Below, piece after piece: positions 53,814 to 62,770 of a stretch of 64,000 nucleotides of DNA. The notes under the pieces were generated by a model. That model was not told the origin of the DNA. It saw only the letters and a program-made list of their open reading frames with translations, and searched no databases. Source of the DNA: Campylobacteraceae bacterium (GTDB lineage Bacteria; Campylobacterota; Campylobacteria; Campylobacterales; Arcobacteraceae); the NCBI GenBank assembly GCA_013215945.1, contig JABSOM010000014.1, positions 39,549 to 103,548 on the forward strand, given 5' to 3'. A program made the position numbers and the translations under genes. Position 1 is the first letter of the stretch; each line of letters starts with the position of its first letter.

Positions 53814-53842
53814 TGTTTTTATCTCCTATATTTTAGATATAC

Positions 53843-53860
53843 ATCTTATTTTTATAAGAT
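53843..53860. repeat. Palindrome ATCTTAT-TTTT-ATAAGAT upstream of the HTH gene
   Basis: A perfect 7-bp inverted repeat 30 bases upstream of the GTG start at 53813, a candidate autoregulatory site. Confidence 0.3.
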
Positions 53861-53923
53861 ATTAGGCATTAAAATAAACAAGAAAGTATTCATTAAAAAA
53901 TCACTAAGGGTCTAGGGCCTATC

Positions 53924-54202
53924 TTAATTAAAAGTCTGAATAAATTTTCTTGTTTGCGGGTTTTTAATCTTTTTGACATTAGTATTCGAGAAAATACTTT
54001 TTAATTCTTCAAGCGTAAAGATATTTTTTAATGTATCACAAGCAATATCTTTTAATACCTTATATTTAACGATTTCAAAGGAAAGGGGAAAAAGATCATC
54101 CTCTTTACTCATTAACACCTTATAAACATCAAAAGCATTCATAGAATAATCAGAACATACCTTATCCAAATGATGTAAATATTCTTTTGAATTAACGTGC
54201 AT
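53924..54202 (-). CDS. Hypothetical protein
   Basis: A 92-residue product, mostly helical, with MHVNSKEYLHHLDKVC at the start and a basic NPQTRKFIQTF end. No family is recognised. It lies 15 bases downstream of the small lipoprotein gene on the same strand, so the two are probably co-transcribed. It has an AAGGAAG site before the ATG. Confidence 0.5.
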   Translation of the reverse strand: MHVNSKEYLHHLDKVCSDYSMNAFDVYKVLMSKEDDLFPLSFEIVKYKVLKDIACDTLKNIFTLEELKSIFSNTNVKKIKNPQTRKFIQTFN

Positions 54203-54217
54203 ATACTTCCTTTATTT

Positions 54218-54400
54218 TTAACACTTACCTTTTTTTGCTTGACCAGGAGGACAAAATTTTGTTTTTTCCTGTTTTATTTCTTTTTTTGTTTTAACATCAA
54301 CTTCTACTCCTGAAACTTCTCCTTTTACCTGAAGAAGCCTACAACCAGAAAAAGATAAAGATAAAAATATCACCATAACTAAGGGAAAAAATGATTTCAT
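54218..54400 (-). CDS. Small lipoprotein
   Basis: A 60-residue lipoprotein with a lipobox SFSGC (Cys20) and a mature region ending CPPGQAKKGKC, where two cysteines may form a disulfide. The ATG at 54400 is set by GGAG five bases before it. The C-terminal CPPGQ-x-K-x-G-x-C motif recurs in small envelope proteins of unknown role. It is the first gene of a two-gene unit with the hypothetical protein downstream. Confidence 0.6.
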   Translation of the reverse strand: MKSFFPLVMVIFLSLSFSGCRLLQVKGEVSGVEVDVKTKKEIKQEKTKFCPPGQAKKGKC

Positions 54401-54547
54401 GTGCACTCCTATTGATACTAATTAAAAATTATAAATAATTTTACTTTAATTAATATTATCCATAGTAAACTAAAAACTTTATTATTGCTATTTTTATAAA
54501 CAATGAGTTTTGTTAACCTAGGGTAAACTTAGAGATGAAGTAAGATA

Positions 54548-54628
54548 TTATTTTTTGTTTTTTAAATATCTGCTTATATTTAGCCATGTAAGCAATACTA
54601 ATCCTATAACAGCAACTGTTTCTAACAT
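54548..54628 (-). CDS. Small single-span membrane peptide
   Basis: A 26-codon ORF encodes MLETVAVIGLVLL...RYLKNKK, a hydrophobic helix with a basic tail, as in known small membrane proteins. An AAAAGGATCAATA site stands at ideal distance from the ATG. No family is recognised. Candidate roles include a regulator of a larger membrane complex or a toxin-like peptide. Confidence 0.5.
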   Translation of the reverse strand: MLETVAVIGLVLLTWLNISRYLKNKK

Positions 54629-54762
54629 TATTGATCCTTTTGTTTTTCTTAGTATAAGATATTTTTATTTAAGAAAAATAAAATTTAAAATCTTTTTCAA
54701 ACTTTAGAGTATAAAATAAACAAAGACACGAATTTGAACGAAAGGTTATACTAATATCATTA

Positions 54763-54776
54763 GACGAAAATTCGTC
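54763..54776. promoter_or_regulatory. Inverted repeat GACGAA-AA-TTCGTC near a promoter
   Basis: A perfect 6-bp inverted repeat about 20 bases upstream of the -10 box (54797) of the VCBS gene. A related ACGAA element lies around 54728-54742. This suggests regulator binding, but the regulator is unknown. Confidence 0.35.
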
Positions 54777-54796
54777 CCATTTAATATTTTATTTGA

Positions 54797-54802
54797 TAGA
54801 AT
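54797..54802 (+). promoter_or_regulatory. -10 box of the VCBS-repeat gene
   Basis: TAGAAT in TTTGATAGAATAATATT, 20 bases before the ATG at 54822, which has an AAGGAC site. Confidence 0.45.
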
Positions 54803-54821
54803 AATATTAATAAGGACAAAA

Positions 54822-55589
54822 ATGCAAAAATTTATAATTATTTTATTTTTTACTTTATCTCTAAATGCTAATATTATTTCCAGTGATTTTCCAAGCTCTT
54901 TGGTAACGAATAATTTTGCCAAAACTGGTATTTATGAAGCTTGGTATGATGGAGCTACAAGTAGATATGATCATGGCGTATTAGGGGATGAAATTGAGGC
55001 TTCTATTTTGAGGTTTAAGATAAAAAATAAAGATGGTATTTATTCTGCTAGCCTTACATTAGATAAATCGCTTGTATTTGAAGACATAAACCCCAGACTT
55101 AAGGATATAAATAATGACGGGAATTTGGAGATTATTGTTATTCAAAGTCATCAAAATTTAGGTGCTAGAATTGTTGTTTATAAATTAAATCACGAAAATA
55201 AACTCGAAGAATTTGTTAGTACACCTTTTATAGGCAAACGATATAGGTGGCTTGCGATTAGTGCTATTGCAGATATAAATAAAGATGGTTTTATGGATAT
55301 TGTTTATATTGATAGACCACATTTAGCCAATATATTAAGAGTTTGGACCTATAAAAACAATGATTTTTATGAATTGGCAAGTATAAGAGGCTTAAGTAAT
55401 CATCGTATTGGAAATAATTTTATTTCAGGTGGTATAAAAAGTTGTAAGGGTGAAATAGAAATAATTACAGCCAATGGTGATTGGAGTCATATTATGAGCA
55501 CAAAGTTTATTGAAAAAAAACTTCAAAGTGTAAAAGTAGCACCATTCAAGAATACAGATGATTTTAATACAATATTGTCTTGTAAATAA
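54822..55589 (+). CDS. Secreted VCBS/FG-GAP repeat protein
   Basis: A 255-residue protein with a signal peptide (about 1-16). It contains FG-GAP-type calcium loops, DINNDGNLEI near 94-103 and DINKDGFMDI near 145-154, within a partial beta-propeller. Such proteins are exported and often bind calcium or sugars or mediate contact with surfaces. The function is not determined. A terminator follows at 55608. Confidence 0.65.
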   Translation: MQKFIIILFFTLSLNANIISSDFPSSLVTNNFAKTGIYEAWYDGATSRYDHGVLGDEIEASILRFKIKNKDGIYSASLTLDKSLVFEDINPRLKDINNDGNLEIIVIQSHQNLGARIVVYKLNHENKLEEFVSTPFIGKRYRWLAISAIADINKDGFMDIVYIDRPHLANILRVWTYKNNDFYELASIRGLSNHRIGNNFISGGIKSCKGEIEIITANGDWSHIMSTKFIEKKLQSVKVAPFKNTDDFNTILSCK

Positions 55590-55607
55590 TATATAAATCA
55601 ACCTTTT

Positions 55608-55634
55608 AATAAAGGGGCTTATCTCCTTTATTTT
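55608..55634 (+). terminator. Terminator of the VCBS gene
   Basis: A 10-bp stem (AATAAAGGGG / CTCCTTTATT, one G-T pair) with a five-base loop about 18 bases after the stop, followed by TTG and a short T-rich stretch. Confidence 0.65.
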
Positions 55635-55787
55635 GTATCTTGCCCTTAAATAACATATACTTACAATAACAAAAGCATAGCTTTTAGGTGTAATTTTTCT
55701 TTATAAGCATTGAATAAGAACTAGATTCTTTTATTTGAAATTGGCTATTATCCAAGTGCTTTAAAAATATTTTACAGGATATTATAA

Positions 55788-56543
55788 ATGACTTTTAAAA
55801 ATAAAAAAATACTAATTACAGGTGCAAGTCCAGATTTTGGTCAAACACTAGCAATCTTATTCGCTAAATTAGGAGCTGAGTTATTTTTATCAGCTAGAAG
55901 CATTGAAAAAGCAAATGATACTGCTAAACAAATTATAAAGCTTGTACCAAGTGCCAAAATACACACTTTTAAAGCAAATGTATCAAAACCTAAGGATATA
56001 GTAAACTTTGCTTTAGAAGTTACAAAGATTACTTCTAAAATAGATATTCTCATTAATAATGCATCTTTTTGGTTAGAAGGAAAGATAGAGGATGTAAGTG
56101 ATGAAGATATTATGGAAACAATTAACTCAACCGCAAGTGGTAGTATTTTAATTACAAAACATTTTTTACCCTTAATAAAAGAGTCTTCATGTCCTGATAT
56201 TGTTTTTATTAATAGCCTTGCAAGTTTGGAAAATTTTTTCTCTGTAAATGCAAATGAAGCTTTTTGCGCAGCAAAAGCAGCTCAATCTACCTTTGCAGAC
56301 AGACTAAGACAAAGGCTAAAAGGTTCTGGTATTCGAATAATCTCTATTTATCCACCAAATTTTGATAATACCTCTCCTCTTAATGAAGAAGAATGGAAAG
56401 AAAAAAGAAATCATACAGATCTTCGTTATTTAAGCGCAAGAAATATATTTGAGTGCCTAGAATTTGCTTTATTACAAGATAGAATATGTTCTCTTGATAA
56501 AATAATATTAAGCAATAACAATACTTCATCTACAAATACTTAA
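55788..56543 (+). CDS. Short-chain dehydrogenase-like protein lacking the catalytic tyrosine
   Basis: The 251-residue protein has the SDR Rossmann fold: TGASPDFGQTLA at 11-22 (the glycine motif diverges at S-P-D-F), LINNASFW near 88-95 (N-N-A) and a serine region INSLAS at 141-146. The catalytic Tyr-x-x-x-Lys reads F159-C-A-A-K163 here, so the tyrosine needed for proton transfer is phenylalanine. It may be a binding or regulatory protein, or act on an unusual substrate. No operon partner lies close. Confidence 0.8.
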   Translation: MTFKNKKILITGASPDFGQTLAILFAKLGAELFLSARSIEKANDTAKQIIKLVPSAKIHTFKANVSKPKDIVNFALEVTKITSKIDILINNASFWLEGKIEDVSDEDIMETINSTASGSILITKHFLPLIKESSCPDIVFINSLASLENFFSVNANEAFCAAKAAQSTFADRLRQRLKGSGIRIISIYPPNFDNTSPLNEEEWKEKRNHTDLRYLSARNIFECLEFALLQDRICSLDKIILSNNNTSSTNT

Positions 56544-56647
56544 AAATAGCCTTCTCAAAGTTTAATTCCAAGATAAACTTAACGCTCTGCATTAATTATT
56601 TACGCAGAAGCTTTGATAATAAAATTCATTCGCTTTTTTATAATTTA

Positions 56648-57178
56648 TTATTTATAAATATCTTGGGCGATTATTACACTCTTATCATCATCAATAAGAG
56701 TAAGTTCATTATCCAGTATATTACACTGTATATTCATAGAACGACTGTTTAGTGACTCTATATCCCCATCAATATTCAGATATATTATTTGAAGATTTTT
56801 AAAACGAATAAGAGAATTTTCTATTTGTTTAAACCAAGGCAGGCTTAGACTTTCTTTAAATGTATACACTATTACTTTCTCAGATCGTCCACATGCTTTT
56901 TTTATACGCTTAAGATCTGGTTGTCCCACATCTATCCACATCTTAATATCCCCACCCAATGATTTTTCCCATAAATCAGGCTCATCATCTTCCGATATTC
57001 CTTTACAAAACATCAGTTCCTCATTTGCATTTAATACAAAAGCAATCAGTCTAATCATTAGTCGTAAATTATTTTCTGACGGATGCTGTGCCAGTGTTAA
57101 ATTATGTTCGCAATAATAGTGTTGATCCATGTTTGCAATATTTAGTAAAGCTTTGTGAATAATCGCATTAGCGGCCAT
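56648..57178 (-). CDS. yaeQ: YaeQ family protein
   Basis: The 176-residue product is a YaeQ homologue, with the initial ANAIIHKALLNIANMDQHYY, then EDDEPDLWEKS and WIDVGQPDLKRIKKACGRS. YaeQ is a small cytoplasmic protein whose fold belongs to the PD-(D/E)XK nuclease superfamily. Its role is uncertain, with some genetic links to transcription elongation. It is divergent from the orphan nuclease at 57328, with a 149-base gap. Confidence 0.87.
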   Translation of the reverse strand: MAANAIIHKALLNIANMDQHYYCEHNLTLAQHPSENNLRLMIRLIAFVLNANEELMFCKGISEDDEPDLWEKSLGGDIKMWIDVGQPDLKRIKKACGRSEKVIVYTFKESLSLPWFKQIENSLIRFKNLQIIYLNIDGDIESLNSRSMNIQCNILDNELTLIDDDKSVIIAQDIYK

Positions 57179-57294
57179 TAATATCCTTTTTCTTATAGGT
57201 GTTTTTGTGATTATAGCTAAATATAGCTACAAAAATTTATCAAATTTTCACCCTATAAAGCTTCCCTTCACATTTTAAAATTAACATTATCAGC

Positions 57295-57300
57295 TATAAT
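57295..57300 (+). promoter_or_regulatory. -10 box of the nuclease gene
   Basis: TATAAT in ATCAGCTATAATACGG, 28 bases before the ATG at 57328. A GGGCAAG site precedes that ATG. Confidence 0.55.
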
Positions 57301-57327
57301 ACGGTAATTTATTTTAAGGGCAAGATT

Positions 57328-58128
57328 ATGACATTACAAAAGTGGGAAATATTCCAAGATGAAGCAACAGTTTTTTTAAACAATTATTGTAATGCTAACT
57401 TTAAAATGGAAGGTGGCTATGACGCAACAACATCCCACATTACAGCAAGAAAAGCAAATAAAGTTATAACAACTATAGAAGCAAAGTTTGCATCAACACA
57501 AGCAGGACAAATTGTATTGATAGCAGATGGTAATAAGTTTAGCTTTTGCGATAAAAGTAAAAATGATTCAAATTCATATACACAAGAGATAATAAAATAT
57601 TTAAATAAAAACTATTCATCCTTTGCCGGCGTAAAAACTGCTTCTATTCATGTAGATATTGATGAGAGTACATTATATAATTGGGTAAAAACAATTTATA
57701 ATGATAAAGATGTTGAATGGATTATATCTTCAAAAAAGTTTAACAATTTAAGCCTAGATGATTTACTTTTCGTACCAATAAATGAAATAGAAAACTACTT
57801 TGATATTAGCCTAGTATTTAGAAGAAAAAAAACAGGGAATACACATATTCCAGGTAAAGACATAACACATTTTAAAGAAGAAATGGACTTATTAAATGAA
57901 GACTACATAATAAAAAAAACGAATAACAAATACTTACTAACAATGAACAAAAGAGTATCAAATTTTAATATTGGGGAGCGATATTTATTAAGTATTACCA
58001 ATGTGGATTGTCAATATTATATAAAGAAAAAAGACATAAATACTAATCCTAATATTATGTTTCAACTAAACTTAAAAGATAAGGTAGAATTTAAAGGTGA
58101 GGATTTTAAAGAAAAATATAATTTATAG
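57328..58128 (+). CDS. Probable orphan PD-(D/E)XK nuclease
   Basis: The 266-residue protein has an N-terminal nuclease-like core. Asp32 lies in GGYDATTSHI, and Glu51-Ala-Lys53 in TTIEAKFASTQAGQ, the last with the glutamines that follow the E-x-K in several restriction-type families. The G-G-x-D-x-T spacing and the E-x-K plus Gln-x-Gly-Gln pattern support PD-(D/E)XK. The C-terminal half (about 130-266) has no recognised domain. No DNA methyltransferase gene is close. The next gene is a methyltransferase with no DNA-type motif. It could be a solitary restriction-like or Mrr-type enzyme. The family name is uncertain. Confidence 0.6.
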   Translation: MTLQKWEIFQDEATVFLNNYCNANFKMEGGYDATTSHITARKANKVITTIEAKFASTQAGQIVLIADGNKFSFCDKSKNDSNSYTQEIIKYLNKNYSSFAGVKTASIHVDIDESTLYNWVKTIYNDKDVEWIISSKKFNNLSLDDLLFVPINEIENYFDISLVFRRKKTGNTHIPGKDITHFKEEMDLLNEDYIIKKTNNKYLLTMNKRVSNFNIGERYLLSITNVDCQYYIKKKDINTNPNIMFQLNLKDKVEFKGEDFKEKYNL

Positions 58129-58240
58129 TTTTTTAAAATAGTGCAATGCGGAATAAGTACCTTTGAGATTTTTGGTCTGAAAATAATTTATTGTTATTTC
58201 TTAGTATACGAAAACTGTAGTTTCTAAAAAAAGGAAGATT

Positions 58241-58900
58241 ATGGAAGAATTTGATTTTGAAGCATACAAACAAATGGTAAAAGAGCATCAAGACAAGGAT
58301 GAACCAACATCTTGGTGTGATTCTATTTATAAAGATGCACAAGGAGATTATACTAAGGTATTTTGGGCAGATTTAGAATCCAATCCTTATTTGCTTCAAT
58401 ATTTAAAAAAGAATAGAACAAAAGATAAAAAAGCTATAGTAATTGGTTGTGGTGTTGGAGATGATGCAAAATCCTTAAGTGATGCAGGCTATGAAGTAAC
58501 TGCATTTGATATTTCACCCTCTGCTATTGACTTGTGTAAAAAAAGGTATCCCCATTCAAAAATAAATTTTTTAGTGGCGGATTTATTTTCATACCCCAAG
58601 AATTGGAGAGAAAACTATGATTTAGTTTATGAATGTAATACCATTCAAATATTAGCTGGAAAATACAGAATATTAGCCAGAGAAAAAATATCTTCTTTAT
58701 TAAATAAAGGTGGAAACGCGGTAATATCTTGTAGAAGCAGACTTCTAGGAAAACAAGAAAATGACATCCCAAAACCATTAGACAAAAAAGAAATGAATGA
58801 ATTTATTTACAAGGATAAATTAAAAGAATTGATTTTTACTGATTATTATGACAATCAAGAACCTTCTGTTTGGCATTTTTTTGCTGTTTACCAAAAGTAA
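58241..58900 (+). CDS. Class I SAM-dependent methyltransferase, TPMT/TehB-like
   Basis: The 219-residue protein has a class I methyltransferase fold with motif I AIVIGCGVGDDAKSL near 66-80, an acidic residue in TAFDISPSAID and the FLVADLFSY segment near 108-116. It resembles thiopurine methyltransferase/TehB-like enzymes. It has no DPPY or NPPY motif, so it is not a typical DNA methyltransferase. An AAAAAAGGAAG site precedes the ATG. It lies 112 bases after the nuclease gene, which may or may not be functional pairing. Confidence 0.78.
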   Translation: MEEFDFEAYKQMVKEHQDKDEPTSWCDSIYKDAQGDYTKVFWADLESNPYLLQYLKKNRTKDKKAIVIGCGVGDDAKSLSDAGYEVTAFDISPSAIDLCKKRYPHSKINFLVADLFSYPKNWRENYDLVYECNTIQILAGKYRILAREKISSLLNKGGNAVISCRSRLLGKQENDIPKPLDKKEMNEFIYKDKLKELIFTDYYDNQEPSVWHFFAVYQK

Positions 58901-59068
58901 ATAGACAGTAAAAAAGAAAAACTTAAAGAATGATACTTCTTGCAACACACAATATATACTACAAATAGTAAAGTTCTCTATTTAAACTTACCTGTCCCTA
59001 TTTAATAAATTTAAGATTTATTCTTGCAAATATTTTTTTTCTTCTTTGTGCTAATTCAATTTCGTTTT

Positions 59069-59530
59069 TTATCCTTTAGAAGTAAACTTTTCTTTCATGT
59101 ACGCATCAAAGTTTGGTTCACTACAAAGAACTGTTTTTATCCATGCTTCACTTTCAAAAGCAATGACTCTTAATTCATGTACGCAAGCAATTAAAGAACT
59201 ATCTTTTTCTGAAGTAATTGAACTGGGTTCATTTAACGAAGAAGAAAATAAACGATGATGAATAATATCTTCCTTTTCCCACCAGTCTAATAAAAACCAA
59301 TTACGTATAACTCCTTGATGAATAATTAAAAATCCAACTCCATAACGCTGTTCACTTAAAGCAGGTTTTGGTAAATGAAATAGAACAGCTTCTATTCCTT
59401 CTGAAACGAGTTCTTTTGAAAGAACTTCTGCTTTGGATGAAATTCCGTAAACCTTCATTCTCCAACCTTCATAGCCAATCTCTTTTATGAAAGTAACTGC
59501 TCTTTTTTTATAAGGTACAATTTTATTCAT
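59069..59530 (-). CDS. Hypothetical protein, possibly Fur-regulated
   Basis: A 153-residue soluble protein with no recognised domain. It contains NWFLLDWWEKEDIIHHRLF near 78-96, rich in aromatic residues, and a basic N-terminus. A Fur-box-like sequence lies about 55 bases upstream of the start (59584-59602), so iron control is possible. The ATG is preceded by an AAGGAATTTAA site. Confidence 0.5.
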   Translation of the reverse strand: MNKIVPYKKRAVTFIKEIGYEGWRMKVYGISSKAEVLSKELVSEGIEAVLFHLPKPALSEQRYGVGFLIIHQGVIRNWFLLDWWEKEDIIHHRLFSSSLNEPSSITSEKDSSLIACVHELRVIAFESEAWIKTVLCSEPNFDAYMKEKFTSKG

Positions 59531-59852
59531 TTAAATTCCTTATTTATTCGTATTTATTTTAAAAATATAGTAGCACTATTACTATTAATAATAATCATTA
59601 TTTTAATCAAAATGCTACAAGTAAAAGAAGATAAAATATTCCATATTATAATCATAAGTTAGATTAAGAGAATGATGACATTTATACCATTATGCTTTAG
59701 TAAAGGGATTAGTTAAATTTATTAGAAATAACTATTTGATAATTATAAAATAACAAATATAACATTTTAAAATTTATTTTTAAGAATTAACTTATTTATA
59801 TTATGTAATATTGTTATAGAAAAATAAAAAATAATTTTTTCAAAGGCAGAAT
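59531..59852. other. 322-base AT-rich spacer with a Fur-box-like element
   Basis: The gap separates divergent genes and is almost all A and T, with no ORF that has a ribosome binding site. Its one notable element is the Fur-box-like 19-mer at 59584-59602, which is listed separately. Confidence 0.5.
59584..59602. promoter_or_regulatory. Fur-box-like 19-mer
   Basis: The 19 bases starting ATTAATAATAATC match 15 of 19 positions of the classical Fur consensus (GATAATGATAATCATTATC). The site lies between the divergent hypothetical gene (59069) and the heme chemoreceptor (59853). AT-rich sequence raises the chance of random matches, so this is tentative. Confidence 0.4.
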
Positions 59853-61895
59853 ATGAATAATGACATGAAATTACGATTAAAGTTTTTTATACCAATTATT
59901 ATTATTTCCTTATTAATAATCACAGGAACATATTTTTTTATCTCCCATCAAATAAAAGAAAATATAATTAATCAAAGTATTGTTAATGCTACTAATACCG
60001 TTAAACAATATAAAACACTTAGAAAATACTATGCAACAAATGTGATAGCAAAAGTTAAGAAAAACAGTGATGGCAAACTCAAAATAAACTTTGATCATAA
60101 AGATAAGAGTGATACTATTCCTCTACCCGCAACAATGATCCATGATATGGGTGCTTTAATAGGGAAGGATAAAGATGGTATTAAATTAAAACTTTACAGC
60201 GATTTTCCTTTTCCTAATAGAAGTATTGGAACACTTGATGCATTTTCTTCAAAAGCAATGAAAACATTTAGAAGTGGCCAAGTTAATAAACCTGTTACTT
60301 CAATAGAAATATTTGAAGGAAAAGAATCTGTTAGAGTCTCAATTCCTGATTTTATGGTTGCACAAGGATGTGTAAACTGTCATAATAGCAGAGCAGATTC
60401 TCCTAAAACAGATTGGAAACTAGGAGATGTAAGAGGTGCTTTAGAAGTAATTGTTCCCATTGAATCACAACTTATTAGTGCAAAAGAATTGGATAAACAA
60501 ATTATTGCTATATTTTTAATTTTATTACTTCTCATCTTAATAACAATTTATGTTTTATTTGGGAGTATGATTTTGAACCCTCTAAAAAACCTACAAGCAG
60601 GATTAGAAGAATTTTTTAAATTTTTGAATAAAGAATCAAAAACGATTCAAGCTATAAAAATAAATAAATACGATGAGATTGGTATCTTATCAAATATCAT
60701 CAATCATAATATAGAAAAATCAAAATCTATTATTGAAGAAGAGCATGTATTTTTGCAAAAATTAAATATGATATCAGAAGAAGTTAGTCAAGGATATCTC
60801 TACAAAAGACTTGAGCATAAAAGCAATTCTATTAATCTTGAAGAACTAAGATTAACGTTTAATAAAATGTTAGAAAATCTTCAAAATAATATTGCAGGAA
60901 GCACCAATAAAGTTCTAGATGTATTAATTAGTTTTGGAGAACTTGATTTTACCAACTCTGTTCGTAATGACAATGGTAAAATTGCCCTTGCACTAAATGA
61001 AGTTGCAAAACTAATAACAAGTATGCTTATTGAAAATAAATCTATTGGATTAAGTCTACAAAATAGCTCACATATACTTCTCTCAAATGTAGATACTTTA
61101 AATAAAAATGCGAATATTACAGCTGTTTCTTTAGAAGAAACCGCTGCCTCTCTAGAAGAAATGACAGGAAATATAAGAGGAAATACTACAAATATTGCAA
61201 AAATGGCTTCTTTTGCAAATGAATTAACAAGTTCTGCAACCACAGGACAAAAACTAGCTACTGATACAACGGTTGCTATGGATGAAATCAATAAACAAGT
61301 AAGTGCTATTAATGATGCTATAGGAGTGATTGATCAAATTGCTTTCCAAACAAACATACTTTCTCTTAATGCAGCCGTAGAAGCAGCAACTGCTGGCGAA
61401 GCCGGCAAAGGTTTTGCAGTTGTTGCACAAGAAGTAAGAAACCTTGCAGCCAGATCAGCAGAAGCAGCAAAAGAAATTAAAAATTTAGTTGAAAATGCAA
61501 ATACGAAAGCAAATGAAGGAAAATCAATTGCTGATTCCATGATTCATGGTTATGAAGACTTAAATCACAATATTTCTAAAACTATTGAGTTAATTGTTGA
61601 TGTTGAAAAAGCTTCTAAGGAGCAATTAGTTGGAGTTGAACAAATTAATGACTCTGTCAATCGACTGGATCATCAAACACAAGAAAATGTAAATGTAACA
61701 AGTGTAGTGCAAGAAATTGCAAAACAAACGGATGAAATAGCCAGTCTTATTGTTATAAGTACAAATGAAAAAGAGTTTCACGGAAAAGAAAATGTACAAG
61801 CAAAAGTTTTAGGAAATAATGAAGAATCTAACTCGAAACCGAGTGAACAAAGTCTTCTTCTTTCTGAGCTAAAGAAGGACAAAAACTCAAAATAA
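59853..61895 (+). CDS. Heme-binding methyl-accepting chemotaxis protein (Tll0287/DUF3365-like sensor)
   Basis: A 680-residue membrane chemoreceptor. Membrane segments lie near 10-31 and 213-238. The periplasmic sensor between them carries a C-x-x-C-H heme c motif at 173-177 (QGCVNCHNS) and matches DUF3365/Tll0287-like sensors. The cytoplasmic half has the [36 protein letters not shown] tip and ends in the [12 protein letters not shown] tail shared with the receptor at 28329. A heme sensor could read redox state, oxygen or nitric oxide, and so steer aerotaxis or energy taxis. Expression may depend on the upstream Fur-box-like site. An AAAGGCAG site precedes the ATG. Confidence 0.9.
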   Translation: MNNDMKLRLKFFIPIIIISLLIITGTYFFISHQIKENIINQSIVNATNTVKQYKTLRKYYATNVIAKVKKNSDGKLKINFDHKDKSDTIPLPATMIHDMGALIGKDKDGIKLKLYSDFPFPNRSIGTLDAFSSKAMKTFRSGQVNKPVTSIEIFEGKESVRVSIPDFMVAQGCVNCHNSRADSPKTDWKLGDVRGALEVIVPIESQLISAKELDKQIIAIFLILLLLILITIYVLFGSMILNPLKNLQAGLEEFFKFLNKESKTIQAIKINKYDEIGILSNIINHNIEKSKSIIEEEHVFLQKLNMISEEVSQGYLYKRLEHKSNSINLEELRLTFNKMLENLQNNIAGSTNKVLDVLISFGELDFTNSVRNDNGKIALALNEVAKLITSMLIENKSIGLSLQNSSHILLSNVDTLNKNANITAVSLEETAASLEEMTGNIRGNTTNIAKMASFANELTSSATTGQKLATDTTVAMDEINKQVSAINDAIGVIDQIAFQTNILSLNAAVEAATAGEAGKGFAVVAQEVRNLAARSAEAAKEIKNLVENANTKANEGKSIADSMIHGYEDLNHNISKTIELIVDVEKASKEQLVGVEQINDSVNRLDHQTQENVNVTSVVQEIAKQTDEIASLIVISTNEKEFHGKENVQAKVLGNNEESNSKPSEQSLLLSELKKDKNSK

Positions 61896-61928
61896 AATAA
61901 GAAAAAGAAACTTCACTTTGTTCTAAAA

Positions 61929-62576
61929 CTATTGATAACAAGCATCAAAAAACTGTTTTTCTAACAGAACTGCTTGTTTAAAGTAGTCTTTGATTGTTTC
62001 TTGTTTTTTAACATCTGCTTCATTAAATGCTGTATCGAGCTGCCTGCGTAGATGTTCGACTACTGATTCAAAGTACTCACCAGTATGCAAAGAAATCCAC
62101 TCAGCGAAATAAAAAGGAAGGGATTCAACAGTTTTGGCAAAGGGTTGTGCCCAAGATAAATAAATCCACTCAGCAACACATAACACTGCAATCATATTCG
62201 CATATTCTCCACTTTTGGCTGCTTTTAACATTAAAGCTTGAAAATCACTGCTTGCTTTTAAGAGTGTTGGATTTTCTCTTTGGCTTAAAGGGACGTTCAA
62301 CATATCAAAAGATCGTTGAAAATAAGTATTTTCAGGACCTGCAATAATTCCTAAAAAATGAGCTAAAGGTAAACGATCAGGCAAAGAGGGAGCATGATAA
62401 ATAGCACAAGATCCCAGACGTACAAAATTATCAATAAAAGTATAATCTTGTGCTAAATAAAGTCGCATTTTATCTAAGGATAAACTGTTATTTGCAAGCT
62501 CTGTAGTAAAAGGGTGATTTGTAGCGCTGTTCCAATCTTCAATATTCTCTTGTTTTAATTGTGTACTTGGTCTCAT
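61929..62576 (-). CDS. tenA: TenA-type thiaminase II / thiamine salvage enzyme
   Basis: The 215-residue all-helical protein matches TenA. It has HPFTTELANNSLSLDKMRLYLAQDYTFI near 21-48, the VLCVAEWIYLSWAQP segment with the active-site Cys-type residue near 131-146 and a HTGEYFESVVEHLR near the end. TenA hydrolyses thiamin breakdown products such as aminopyrimidines for salvage. The gene stands alone, with no thi genes nearby. It has an AAGGAAAAA site before the ATG. Confidence 0.88.
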   Translation of the reverse strand: MRPSTQLKQENIEDWNSATNHPFTTELANNSLSLDKMRLYLAQDYTFIDNFVRLGSCAIYHAPSLPDRLPLAHFLGIIAGPENTYFQRSFDMLNVPLSQRENPTLLKASSDFQALMLKAAKSGEYANMIAVLCVAEWIYLSWAQPFAKTVESLPFYFAEWISLHTGEYFESVVEHLRRQLDTAFNEADVKKQETIKDYFKQAVLLEKQFFDACYQ

Positions 62577-62770
62577 TGTCTTTTTTCCTTATTTATTTTA
62601 ATAGATTAAATATTTAGAATTGAATATCTATTGGAATTTTTATTCCATTATTAGTATGTCTTATTTCTAATCTAAGAGAGAACTGTAGTTTTACTTTCTT
62701 TAAAAATGGAGAAGGTAAATTAAATTTATATATTTTAAAAAATTCAATTTAACAGTTCGATTTCACTTCA

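Noticed and set aside
58241..58900. Methyltransferase as the modification partner of the nuclease
   Set aside because: It lacks DPPY or NPPY motifs and a target recognition domain, and resembles small-molecule methyltransferases.
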